Source of the DNA: Chloroflexota bacterium
GTDB lineage: Bacteria > Chloroflexota > Anaerolineae > B4-G1
Assembly (NCBI GenBank): GCA_024232355.1
Contig: JAAEPW010000660.1
Coordinates: 9,511-73,510, forward strand
Length of the DNA: 64,000 bases
Reading direction: 5' to 3'
Position 1 is the first letter of the stretch; every line of letters begins with the position of its first letter. The notes beneath the pieces are model-generated. The model made no database searches. It was not told the DNA's origin and was given only the letters and a program-made list of their open reading frames with translations. Shown here piece by piece: positions 27,097 to 36,642 of the stretch. The position numbers and the translations under genes are program-made.

Positions 27097-29433
27097 ATGA
27101 ACAATCCAAACGAACAACTGACCGATCTAGAAATCCGTATCTTTCCCAGCGACGAATCTGCCGCTGGCTACCCCATCGAAATCACCTTGGGCGGTCAGCA
27201 AGAGTTCCCACGCGGACACCTGACCACCGACATCCTGCCCTGGACTCTCAGCGGCGATCTCGTAGCAGATGGACAACGGTTATTCGAGACGCTGTTTTCC
27301 GACAGTAAATTGCGCAGCGCCTGGGACCGGGCGAGCGGACAAGCGACCCAACGCCGTATCCGATTGTGGATAGATCCAAACGCTGCCGAACTGCACGCCT
27401 TGCCATGGGAACTGTTGCACGAAGCAGACACCATGCTGGCAGCGAACGCGGATACACCATTCTCCCGTTACCTGCCCGTATCAAAAACCTGGGGCGGAGT
27501 GGTAGAAGAGCGTCCCATCCGCGTGCTGGCGGCGATTTCCAACCCGACGGACCTGGAAGACTTTTACAATCTACCTGCTCTCGACGTGAATGTGGAGCAA
27601 TCAATTCTTGAAAAGGCATTTTTCTTGCTGGATGAAGACGAGATTCAGATGGACTTTTTCCCAGCGCCGGTGACGTTGGAACGGCTGGAAGAAAAGATGC
27701 AAGAAGGATACCACGTGCTCCACTATATTGGACACGGGATTTTTAACAAAAAACGGCAACGGGCCGCCCTCTATATGCAGGACGAAGAGGGCGATACTCA
27801 GGTGGTGCGCGACGAGGAATTTATCAACATGCTGGCGCGCCAACGAACACGAGTGCGACCACGATTGATCTTTTTGGCCGCGTGCCAGAGTGCAACGCGC
27901 TCGACGACAGACGCATTTCGGGGACTAGGCCCCAGTTTGGTCCAGGCGGGGGTTCCCGCCGTTGTGGCTATGCAAGATTTTCTGGCGATCAAGACAGCGC
28001 ACAAATTGAGCATGGCATTTTACCGGCGATTGGCAGAACACGGACTAGTAGATTGCGCGTTGAACGAGGCGCGCAGCACATTGCTGACCACGAGGCAGTC
28101 AGACGCCGCCGTGCCCGTGCTATTTATGCGGCTCAAGTCTGGCCAGTTGTGGGAGAGTGAGACCGAAGAAACGGATACTTACCAAGAAGAAACAGGACCA
28201 AAAATCCCTCGCCCCCCAGAACCGATGCATCCGCCAGAGATGAGCAAGTTCGTGGGACGAGAGACAGAACTGGCCGTTCTGGAAGAAACACTAACCCAAT
28301 CAAATCTGGCCATCATCACTGGGATGCCCGGTATGGGCCAGTCGGCGCTCGCATCAGCGCTGGCTCGCCGCATCAGCGATCCTGAAAAAATATTTTGGCA
28401 CACATTCGACGACGGCGAAGGCATCACAGAGATCATCTGGAAGCTGGGTGGTTTTTTGTTCTGGAACGGACAGGAAGAGCTATGGCGCATGTTGCAAAGC
28501 GCCCAACAGAGCGGCGGTCAGCCGCCCCCTCCGTCGGTGATGTTTGATTACTTGTTCCAGATGGTGCATGGGCAAGGATATACGCTGTGCTTTGACGATT
28601 TCCATTTTATAGACAACGACCCGTTGCTGGGCGACTTTCTCGAACGGATGCACCCCACACTCCGGGCAGGCGATATGAGATTGATCATTACCTCCCATCG
28701 CCGCCCCTCGTTCGCGCAAAGTGACGAGGTCTATATGCTTGGCGGATTGAGCCTAGAAAACACAATTGAACTTTTTGTCCAGCGTGGCTTTTTGGACCCA
28801 ACAGTCCAAGACAAGACATCGAAAAAAGAGATATACTCTACCCAAACGCTGTCCAAAATGAGCAGCTTGACGTCGGTCGAGTTCGTCACCAACCTTCATG
28901 CTCGGACTGGCGGCAATCCCCGTATTATCACACTGGCTACAGGTACGCTCAAAAACACCCCCAACCTGGTGCGATTTCTCCTGGGTCTATTTGCCAACGA
29001 TAACATTGAGCGGTTCTTGATCAAAGAAATAGACGACAATTTAACAGAGGACGAGCGGGCCGTGATGGGCACTGTAGCCGTATTGAAATCCCCCAGCACG
29101 CGCGACGCCATCGAAGCCGTTCTGGATAAACAGAACGTTCGACGGACGCTGAATGATTTGGTTCAGCGCCATTTACTGAGCGTGAGCCAAGGTGAATCGG
29201 GGCGCGAGTACAGCATGAACACCATTGTGCGACAGTTCTATAACGACTCGTTGGGTCGACGCGAGCGGCGAGCAATGCATCGCCGAGCAGGAGAGTATTA
29301 CGAAATTGAAGAGCCAGACGAACAGAGAGCGGCACGCCACTTTGAGTTGGCTGGGGAACACAAACGGGCGGCCCAGTTAGCCAAGCCCGATATTTGGACG
29401 CTGATCGATCATAAAGTCAAGCACAGCAACTAG
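27097..29433 (+). CDS. CHAT protease domain fused to a STAND-type ATPase with altered Walker A
   Basis: A 778-residue protein. Residues about 1-350 form a CHAT (caspase-HetF-associated) domain with the catalytic pair His213 in HYIGHG and Cys263 in FLAACQSAT. From about 380, SKFVGRETELAVLEETL opens an NTPase region. Its P-loop reads GMPGMGQSAL, with Gln415 in place of the essential Lys; the Walker B-like stretch is LCFDDFHFID. A helical C-terminus (RRERRAMHRRAGEYYE, then ARHFELAGEHKRAAQLA) looks like TPR-type arms. It is probably cytoplasmic. STAND-CHAT fusions are known in bacterial conflict and programmed-death-like systems. It is the first gene behind the TTGCAT/TATACT promoter, with a weak ribosome-binding site. 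Confidence 0.85.
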   Translation: MNNPNEQLTDLEIRIFPSDESAAGYPIEITLGGQQEFPRGHLTTDILPWTLSGDLVADGQRLFETLFSDSKLRSAWDRASGQATQRRIRLWIDPNAAELHALPWELLHEADTMLAANADTPFSRYLPVSKTWGGVVEERPIRVLAAISNPTDLEDFYNLPALDVNVEQSILEKAFFLLDEDEIQMDFFPAPVTLERLEEKMQEGYHVLHYIGHGIFNKKRQRAALYMQDEEGDTQVVRDEEFINMLARQRTRVRPRLIFLAACQSATRSTTDAFRGLGPSLVQAGVPAVVAMQDFLAIKTAHKLSMAFYRRLAEHGLVDCALNEARSTLLTTRQSDAAVPVLFMRLKSGQLWESETEETDTYQEETGPKIPRPPEPMHPPEMSKFVGRETELAVLEETLTQSNLAIITGMPGMGQSALASALARRISDPEKIFWHTFDDGEGITEIIWKLGGFLFWNGQEELWRMLQSAQQSGGQPPPPSVMFDYLFQMVHGQGYTLCFDDFHFIDNDPLLGDFLERMHPTLRAGDMRLIITSHRRPSFAQSDEVYMLGGLSLENTIELFVQRGFLDPTVQDKTSKKEIYSTQTLSKMSSLTSVEFVTNLHARTGGNPRIITLATGTLKNTPNLVRFLLGLFANDNIERFLIKEIDDNLTEDERAVMGTVAVLKSPSTRDAIEAVLDKQNVRRTLNDLVQRHLLSVSQGESGREYSMNTIVRQFYNDSLGRRERRAMHRRAGEYYEIEEPDEQRAARHFELAGEHKRAAQLAKPDIWTLIDHKVKHSN

Positions 29434-29505
29434 ACGCATCGGGCCTTTCCAAAAACAAGTGGTGGACAGCCCAGCAGCAGGGTCAATGAAAAGGAGTATT
29501 GCCCT

Positions 29506-31584
29506 ATGAACAATAACAATCCCAACAAACATCCGGTCGACTTGGAAATCCGTATATTTGCCAGCGACGAGCTCGCTGCCGGATACCCGGTCGAAATCAC
29601 CCTGGGCGGCCAACAAGAGTTCCCGCGTGGGCACCTCTCCACCGACGTTCTCCCCTGGACCTCTAGCGGCGACTCGGCAAGTGACGGGCAACAGTTACTA
29701 AATACCCTGCTCGCCGACAGTGCCCTGCGCAGCGCTTGGGCCGAGACTCGCGGCCAGGCTTCGCAGCGCCGCATCCGCTTGCGCATAGATACTGCCGCCG
29801 CCGAACTCCACGCCCTGCCATGGGAAGCGCTGCAAGAAGAGGCGGACGCAACGCGTCCGAGCGTCATGCTCTCCGCCCAAGTCGACACGCCATTCTCCCG
29901 CTATCTGCCCATCGCCCTGCCCTGGGGTGGGCCAGTCGAAGAACGCCCCATCCGTGCCCTCGTCATCATCTCTAATCCCGACGACATCGAGTCCAAATAC
30001 AATCTATCGCCGGTCGACGTGGAAACGGAACAGGCCAATCTGAAATCCACCTTTGAGGCCATTGGCCCCGACGTCCTCCAAGTAGACTTTCTTCAAGCAC
30101 CCATCACCCCGGAACGACTAGAGAACAAGCTCCGTGAGGGCGATGGCTATCACATCCTCCACTACCTCGGTCACGGCGCTTTTAGCGCCAGACGCGGCCA
30201 GGCCGTACTCTATCTCCAGGACGACGACGGAAACGCCCGCCTCCTGCCCGATCACGAACTCTCCAGTTTGTTAGCCCGCCAGGGTATCCAACCCCGGCTC
30301 GTCTTTTTGGCCGCCTGCCAAAGCGCCACCCGCTCGACCAACGACGCCTTTCTGGGAATGGCCCCTCGGCTCGTCTCTGTTGGCGTGCCCGCCGTCATTG
30401 CGATGCAGGATTTTGTCTCTATCGAATCGGCCCTCAAATTTGGCACCACGTTCTACCAGCGATTGTTGGAACATGGCCAAGTAGATCAAGCTGTCAACGA
30501 AGCCCGCTCCACCCTGCTGACCGCCGGACGACCCGACGCAGCCGTGCCCGTGCTTTTTATGCGCCTCAAATCCGGTCAATTATGGGGCGCTGAAGCTGAC
30601 GCTCGCGGCCAAGTACTCGGAGCCAAGAACCCCCGCATCTTTTGGAAGGCACTGATCAAGAACATTCAGACCGGCAAATGCACGCCCATCGTCGGACCGC
30701 GCGTCCGGGGCCGGTGGATTCCAGCCCCATCAGAGATCGCCTGTGCCTGGGCCGACGAATACGAGTATCCCTTTTCGGATCAACACGATCTGACACGGGT
30801 ACTCGAATACATCTCTGTCAGCCAGGGGGAAGACTATCCACGTTACGAACTGCTCGACACGATGAAGCAGATGTTTAATGAACGATTGTCAAAAGGGCTG
30901 AGGGCTGATGAGGAGTTTGATACCTTGTCCGAGTTGGTCCAAGCCATTGGGTGGGAGGAACTGACGGCTGATGACCCGAACGAAGTCCACAAGATGCTGG
31001 CTCGTCTCGACTTGCCTCTCTACCTAACCACCAACTATGACAATTTTTTGACCGCGGCGCTGTCAGCCCAGGAAAAGCAACCAGAGCGCGAAATCTGCGG
31101 CTGGAACGAAATGCTGGATGGCCTGCCGTCATTGTTCGAGGACGATCCAGAGTACGAACCAACGCCGGAGGCCCCCCTGGTCTATCACCTGTTCGGCAGC
31201 GAGGATGAGCCGGACGCGATGGTGCTGACCGAGGATGACCACCTCGATTTTTTGGTAAACATCTCGTCCGAGATGGAACGTATACCTAACTATATCTGGG
31301 CAGCACTGGCTAACAGTTCCCTAATGTTCCTGGGCTATGGCCTTAACGACTGGGGATTCCGTGTGATCATGCGGGGACTAGTGGCGACGCGGCAACGTCG
31401 CCGCAGAATCAAACACATCGGGGTACAGCTCGATCCTCGGGACGTGAGCGTGCTCGACGTGGAAGCAGCCAAGGTATTCCTGCAACAGTACTTTCAGAAC
31501 GCTGAAATCAACGTCTTTTCGGGAAGTCTGGAACAGTTTATGGCCGAGCTGCGTGAATGGTGGGAAGAGGAGGCAGCCAGATGA
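29506..31584 (+). CDS. CHAT protease domain fused to SIR2-like NADase domain (copy 1)
   Basis: A 692-residue protein. The first 360 residues are a CHAT domain closely related to that of the preceding gene (catalytic His223 and Cys271). The C-terminal part resembles a SIR2-like domain: CTPIVGPRV near the nucleotide loop, YLTTNYDNF with Asn510 and Asp512, YHLFGSED with His561, and SLMFLGYGLND. In defence SIR2 domains such as ThsA, the Asn and His drive NAD+ hydrolysis. I infer a dual protease/NADase effector. An AAGGAG site precedes the ATG, and the stop overlaps the start of the nSTAND-WD40 gene by four bases. The pairing is repeated at 42358-45081. Confidence 0.88.
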   Translation: MNNNNPNKHPVDLEIRIFASDELAAGYPVEITLGGQQEFPRGHLSTDVLPWTSSGDSASDGQQLLNTLLADSALRSAWAETRGQASQRRIRLRIDTAAAELHALPWEALQEEADATRPSVMLSAQVDTPFSRYLPIALPWGGPVEERPIRALVIISNPDDIESKYNLSPVDVETEQANLKSTFEAIGPDVLQVDFLQAPITPERLENKLREGDGYHILHYLGHGAFSARRGQAVLYLQDDDGNARLLPDHELSSLLARQGIQPRLVFLAACQSATRSTNDAFLGMAPRLVSVGVPAVIAMQDFVSIESALKFGTTFYQRLLEHGQVDQAVNEARSTLLTAGRPDAAVPVLFMRLKSGQLWGAEADARGQVLGAKNPRIFWKALIKNIQTGKCTPIVGPRVRGRWIPAPSEIACAWADEYEYPFSDQHDLTRVLEYISVSQGEDYPRYELLDTMKQMFNERLSKGLRADEEFDTLSELVQAIGWEELTADDPNEVHKMLARLDLPLYLTTNYDNFLTAALSAQEKQPEREICGWNEMLDGLPSLFEDDPEYEPTPEAPLVYHLFGSEDEPDAMVLTEDDHLDFLVNISSEMERIPNYIWAALANSSLMFLGYGLNDWGFRVIMRGLVATRQRRRRIKHIGVQLDPRDVSVLDVEAAKVFLQQYFQNAEINVFSGSLEQFMAELREWWEEEAAR

Positions 31585-34500
31585 AGAATAATCCATACGT
31601 CGGACCTCGTCCTTACGAGCGTACAGACCAAGGCAACTTTTACGGACGCAAGCGGGAGGCCCGCGACCTACTATCGCTGGTCTTGGCCGAGCGGATCGTA
31701 CTCTTTTACGCTCCATCGGGCGCGGGCAAGACATCGCTGCTCAACGCCCAAGTCATCCCCGCGTTGGAGGAGGACGACTTTCGCGTGCTGCCAGCGACAC
31801 GAGTGGGCAGCGATCTGCCGCCGAGGATTGATTCCCAAGATGTGGAAAACATCTTTGTCTTTAGTGCATTGATGGGGCTGGCCGGGGAAAAAGTGCCTGT
31901 GGAGACGTTGACCAGCCACACGATACTTTCTTTCCTGCGCCAATTCTGCCCGGAGGAAAAAGAGGGTACAGATGATACCCCGCCCATACTCATCCTGGAT
32001 CAATTTGAAGAGATTTTGACCACGCATCGAGACCGATGGCAAGACGCGCGAGGGTTTTTTGAGCAGATGCGAAAAGCGCTGCGAGGAATGCCGTCATTGG
32101 GTGTGGTCTTTTCTATGCGCGAGGACTATGTGGCAGGGATGGACCCCTACGCATCGATACTGCCCCGCCGACTGCGGGCTCGCTTCCGTATGGAGCGACT
32201 GGACCGCCGGGGAGCGCTAGAGGCAATGAAAAAACCGGCTCAGAATGCGGGGTGTTCCTTCGATACCGGCGTGGCCGAAAGGCTGGTGGATGATCTACGC
32301 CGTATCAAGGTAGCACGAGACAGCACCCAGTCGCTCGACGATCAGGAATCGACAGTGTTGGGGCCTTTTGTCGAGCCGGTACAACTGCAAGTTGTGTGCA
32401 ACCGGCTATGGGAGAATCTGCCAGAGCAAGAGGATAATATCATCCAACAGGAAGAAGTAGAAGAATTTGGCAACGTGGACCGGGCACTGACCGATTTTTA
32501 CGAGAATGCCCTGACCCAGTGCGTGAAAGAGACGGACGTCGGTGAGCGCCAACTGCGCCGTTGGTTCGACGAGTACCTGATCACCCCGATGCAGACGCGC
32601 GGCCTGGTGTTGCGGGGCGAGTCTGAAACCAATGGTTTGCCCAACGAGGCTGTAGACGTGCTGAGCAATCGGCACCTGATTCGCGCCGATGTGCGGGCCG
32701 GAGCGCGATGGTACGAACTTTCCCACGACCGGATGGTGGACCCAATCATAGCATCAAACAGAGCGTGGAATGTGGCGCGAGAGACGCCACTGCGCATGAC
32801 GGCCAAGCGCTGGCAAGAGACCAGAGATGATGATCTGGTATACCGAGACAAAGCTTTGGCAGAAGCCTTGATCTGGTCGAAAAGCCATCCAGACGAAGCA
32901 GAGCCTTACGAACTCGAGTTTCTGGAGGTCAGTCAAAAGGCTCAACGGGGGCGCAATCGGTCGCGTCTGCTACGCACGCTGGTGATCATCCTGATGGCAA
33001 TCGGCATAGTGGTAACGGCCTGGTCAGCCTATGCTGCGGGGCGGGACAAAATAAGGGCACAGCAGGCCGAAGCGGCCGCCATAGCTGCACAGGACGAAGC
33101 AGAAATCAAACGACAGGAGGCAGAAGAGGCTTGGGCCCAAGCAGAGACCGATCGTCAGGCTGCCCAGACCGCGCAAACCGCCGCAGAGGAAAATCAACTT
33201 GAAGCAGAGCGCCAAGCCCGTCTCGCTCTTTCTGAACAGATGGCAGCACAGGCGCAGACCATTCTCGAAGAATCTCCCCAACGTAGCCTATTGCTTTCTC
33301 TAGAGGCATTGAACGTTACCCTGCAAGTGGGAGAATCGCGCGTCCCCGCTGCCGAAAACTCGCTGCGACAAGCCCTTTCGAGCGTGGGCAGCACGTTGTT
33401 GGTGGGACACGAAAAGGACGTGCGTGCAGTCAAGTTCAGTTCTGATGGTCAGTGGCTGGCAACGGCAAGTTCAGATGGCACGGTACGGTTGTGGCGAGTA
33501 GACGATCCAGACGACATAGTCGTGCTGCGCGGAGGCGAAGAGACCATCCAATCGCTGGCAGTCAGCTCTGATGGGCAGTGGCTGGCAACCGGAGACGAAG
33601 CCGGTACAATATCATTGTGGCGGATGGACGATCTGACAAAAGAGCCAATGACATTGGCAGAGCAGGATAGCCCTGTCTACGTTGTGGCGTTCAGCCCAGA
33701 TGCTGGACAGTTGGCCGCGGGAAGAGAAGACGGTGTGGTGCAACTGTGGAAGATGGATGACCCGACAGCGGATCCGGTGATGGTAGAGGAAGTGGAAAAC
33801 TCTATCAAGGCGATGGCGTTCAGTCCAGATGGGAGATGGCTGGCGGTCGGAGTCGATGACGGTACAGTGCAACTGTGGCAAGTGGATGAAGCAGAGGAAG
33901 GACCGGTGATCTTGGAGGGACACCAAGACGTCGTTGATCTGGTGATCTTTAGCCCGGATGGGCTCTGGTTGGCGACAGCGAGTTGGGACGGTTCGGCGCG
34001 GCTGTGGGATGCTTCTCAAATATTTGATCCAAGGATAGACGAAACAGACGTCGACTCGGTGGAACTTGAGCATTTTGGAATGGTTCGGGCGATGGCATTT
34101 AGCTCGGACGGGCGCCGGTTGGCAACAGGGGGTGACGATCGTATGGTGCGGATGTGGGACTTTTCAATGATGTCTGGCGACGAGTCTCCTCTCCCAACGG
34201 AATCTGACGAAGAATCTCCTCCCCCAAGAGAATCTGACGAAGAATCTCTCCCCTTAACAGAATCCAGTACAGGGGAAAATCTCCAATTTCCTCCACCAGA
34301 TATTCGATATGGGCATGAGGAGTCTATTGAGACGATCGCGTTCGACCCAGACGGACACTGGCTGGCGACGGGGAGTTTGGATCGCACGGTGCGGCTGTGG
34401 ATGGTGGAGAATCCAGGGGCTGAGGCAGTGGTGTTGCGCGGGCACGAAGCTCCTGTCAGTACAGTAGCGTTCAGTCCCGATGGATACTGGCTGGCAACGG

Positions 34501-36140
34501 GGGGCAATGACAAGACCGCCAATTTGTGGGAAATGGACAATCTATCACCGGAACCGGCGGTCCTGCGCGGACACGAGGAGCATATCAACGCTGTGGCATT
34601 CAGCCCAGATGGACGCTGGCTGGCGACGGGAGGCAGTGACCGCAGAATAGATCTGTGGGATATGAGTGATCCAAAAGTCGATCCGATTGTGCTATCCGGC
34701 GATGAGTGGGATGTCAACGCGGTGGAATTCAGCCCAGATGGACTGTGGCTAGTGGCTGGAAGCCGGGATGGAGCAGCACGGTTGTGGGGCGTTTCTGCTC
34801 TGGTTGAGACAGGGGAAAGCGACCCGGTGGCAGAGTTGGAGGTGTCCCGAGAAGATGACATTGCCGCGGTATCTGTGGCGTTCAGCTCCGGCAGCGACCG
34901 GCTGGTGGTATGGAGTGATGATGTTGTAGCAAGGTTATGGGACATGAGCGACCTGGCGGCAGAGCCGGTGGAACTGCGCGGGCATACCGATGCCATCCAT
35001 GCTGCGGCGTTCAGTCCAGATGGACGTTGGCTGGCCACAGGGGATCTAGGTGGCGAGGCGCGATTGTGGGATTTGAATGACTTGACAGCAAATCCTACAA
35101 TCCTAGCCTGGCACGAAGATATGATCACCGCTATGGCGTTTAGCCCAGATGGGCGCTGGTTGGCGACGGCGAGTCAGGGTAGCGCAATGCTATGGAATTT
35201 GGAGGACCCAGCAGAAGAATCAATGGAACTGTACGGGTATAAATCTTTCATCGCCCAAATTGCGTTCAGCCTGGATGGACGCTGGCTAGCACTGGGGGGG
35301 TATAGCCGCACAGTGCATTTGTGGGATATGAACGATCTGGAAAAGGGGTCGGTGACATTGGCTGGGCACGAGTCACCCGTCACCGCTATCGCGTTCAATT
35401 CGGACGGGAGTTGGCTGGCCACAGGCAGCACTGACCACACAGCGCGCCTGTGGGATATGAGCGATCCGAGCACGGATCCAGTGGTGCTGTCCGGGCATGA
35501 AAACAGTGTCGAGTCTGTAGCATTTAGCCCAGACGGGCGCTGGCTGGCCACGGGGAGTAGGGATAACACAGTACGGCTGTGGACGTTATCGCTCGATGAA
35601 TTGATCGAATTGTCCTGCCTCTCGGCGGGCCGAAACTTGACGTATGAAGAGTGGCAGTGGTATGTCCGCCAAGGCAATGAACTGTATCAAAAGACATGCG
35701 ACAGTTTACCCGTCTCTTCTACCGCCATTGATGAGGCTATCTCCCAAGCCGAGGACTCGGCGGTGGCAGGAAATACAGATACCGCATCCCTGATGTACGA
35801 ACAGGCACAGCAATGGGCAGACGAAATCAGTGTTGCCTGGTACCATTACGAGGTCTGCTGGTCTGGAAGTGTTTACGGATTTGCCCAAGTCGTCATAACC
35901 TCCTGCGACCGTGCAGTCGAGTTGGAACCAGAGGAACAGGTTCATTATTACAGTCGGGGGCTGGCCCGCGCATTGACCGGCGATTATGCAGGAGCCGCTG
36001 AGGACCTGAGCACTGCCCTAACACAATGGGAAGAAGAAGAGGAAGAAGGATTCAATCCAGAGGAATTCCAAGACTGGATTGCCACATTGGAAACAGGCCA
36101 AAATCCCTTTACCAAAGAGGCGTTGGAAACATTGAGGTGA
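31581..36140 (+). CDS. Membrane-anchored nSTAND1 NTPase with 16 WD40 repeats (copy 1)
   Basis: A 1519-residue protein beginning MKNNPYVGPRPY, the entry motif of nSTAND1 NTPases. Walker A is APSGAGKTS (Lys50), Walker B is LILDQFEE (Asp140). One membrane helix lies at about 463-487, preceded by RGRNRSR, so the NTPase is predicted inside and the rest outside. An Ala/Glu/Gln-rich coiled coil follows. Sixteen WD40 units (residues about 610-1336), each with AFSPDGRWLATG and LWD-type ends, could make two propellers. The end has SCLSAGRNLTYEEW and a TPR-like tail. The start is coupled to the CHAT-SIR2 gene by ATGA overlap. It is likely the sensor of the module. Confidence 0.9.
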   Translation: MKNNPYVGPRPYERTDQGNFYGRKREARDLLSLVLAERIVLFYAPSGAGKTSLLNAQVIPALEEDDFRVLPATRVGSDLPPRIDSQDVENIFVFSALMGLAGEKVPVETLTSHTILSFLRQFCPEEKEGTDDTPPILILDQFEEILTTHRDRWQDARGFFEQMRKALRGMPSLGVVFSMREDYVAGMDPYASILPRRLRARFRMERLDRRGALEAMKKPAQNAGCSFDTGVAERLVDDLRRIKVARDSTQSLDDQESTVLGPFVEPVQLQVVCNRLWENLPEQEDNIIQQEEVEEFGNVDRALTDFYENALTQCVKETDVGERQLRRWFDEYLITPMQTRGLVLRGESETNGLPNEAVDVLSNRHLIRADVRAGARWYELSHDRMVDPIIASNRAWNVARETPLRMTAKRWQETRDDDLVYRDKALAEALIWSKSHPDEAEPYELEFLEVSQKAQRGRNRSRLLRTLVIILMAIGIVVTAWSAYAAGRDKIRAQQAEAAAIAAQDEAEIKRQEAEEAWAQAETDRQAAQTAQTAAEENQLEAERQARLALSEQMAAQAQTILEESPQRSLLLSLEALNVTLQVGESRVPAAENSLRQALSSVGSTLLVGHEKDVRAVKFSSDGQWLATASSDGTVRLWRVDDPDDIVVLRGGEETIQSLAVSSDGQWLATGDEAGTISLWRMDDLTKEPMTLAEQDSPVYVVAFSPDAGQLAAGREDGVVQLWKMDDPTADPVMVEEVENSIKAMAFSPDGRWLAVGVDDGTVQLWQVDEAEEGPVILEGHQDVVDLVIFSPDGLWLATASWDGSARLWDASQIFDPRIDETDVDSVELEHFGMVRAMAFSSDGRRLATGGDDRMVRMWDFSMMSGDESPLPTESDEESPPPRESDEESLPLTESSTGENLQFPPPDIRYGHEESIETIAFDPDGHWLATGSLDRTVRLWMVENPGAEAVVLRGHEAPVSTVAFSPDGYWLATGGNDKTANLWEMDNLSPEPAVLRGHEEHINAVAFSPDGRWLATGGSDRRIDLWDMSDPKVDPIVLSGDEWDVNAVEFSPDGLWLVAGSRDGAARLWGVSALVETGESDPVAELEVSREDDIAAVSVAFSSGSDRLVVWSDDVVARLWDMSDLAAEPVELRGHTDAIHAAAFSPDGRWLATGDLGGEARLWDLNDLTANPTILAWHEDMITAMAFSPDGRWLATASQGSAMLWNLEDPAEESMELYGYKSFIAQIAFSLDGRWLALGGYSRTVHLWDMNDLEKGSVTLAGHESPVTAIAFNSDGSWLATGSTDHTARLWDMSDPSTDPVVLSGHENSVESVAFSPDGRWLATGSRDNTVRLWTLSLDELIELSCLSAGRNLTYEEWQWYVRQGNELYQKTCDSLPVSSTAIDEAISQAEDSAVAGNTDTASLMYEQAQQWADEISVAWYHYEVCWSGSVYGFAQVVITSCDRAVELEPEEQVHYYSRGLARALTGDYAGAAEDLSTALTQWEEEEEEGFNPEEFQDWIATLETGQNPFTKEALETLR

Positions 36141-36312
36141 GCGACCGTTTCACTGCCGGACGCTTTTTTACCAAACGGTAATCAGAGTCAGTGGATTATG
36201 CGTACCGCAGACGGTCCGAGGATTGGCGGATACTGTCTAATAAATCCGCTGACTCTTGTGTTTTTGCGTGAAATCCGTGGCGAAATGACAAATACCCAGT
36301 AGAAAGTATAAT
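36141..36312. other. Intergenic region between the two nSTAND-WD40 genes, left part
   Basis: No gene or clear terminator was found. Together with the adjoining repeat-bearing segment it makes a 500-base gap, so the second half of the locus (36643 on) probably has its own promoter. Confidence 0.4.
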
Positions 36313-36378
36313 TTGGAAGGTTTTTGGAAGGTTAACGACCCATTTTGTAAGGCGATTGGAAGGTCGAGGGAGTATAAT
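36313..36378 (+). promoter_or_regulatory. Three TTGGAAGGT direct repeats upstream of a TATAAT box
   Basis: The nonamer TTGGAAGGT occurs at 36313-36321, 36324-36332 and 36356-36364. Offsets are 11 and 32 bases, close to one and three helical turns. A TATAAT hexamer lies at 36373-36378, with the third repeat near the -35 region. This looks like a set of activator or repressor sites on the promoter of the second nSTAND-WD40 operon. About 265 bases separate it from the start codon. Confidence 0.45.
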
Positions 36379-36642
36379 ATTGAGAGGGCGGTAACGAATA
36401 CCACGCAAAAAGCTGCCAACCTGACTGCAACGACAAACATATAGCAGCATCCCAGCTTTGTATTTCATTGCCGGATACTTTTCCTGGGGTCATAATAAAA
36501 CAATTCGGCCTTGAACCAAAGGGGTTGGTAGCAAACAACAATGCAAAGATATGGATGATTGGAAAGCAAATCACCATTAAAAACAGCAAGCTTCCCCAGG
36601 TTTCGGAAGATCCGAAGGGGCGGGGAACGCTGGGAGGCAATG

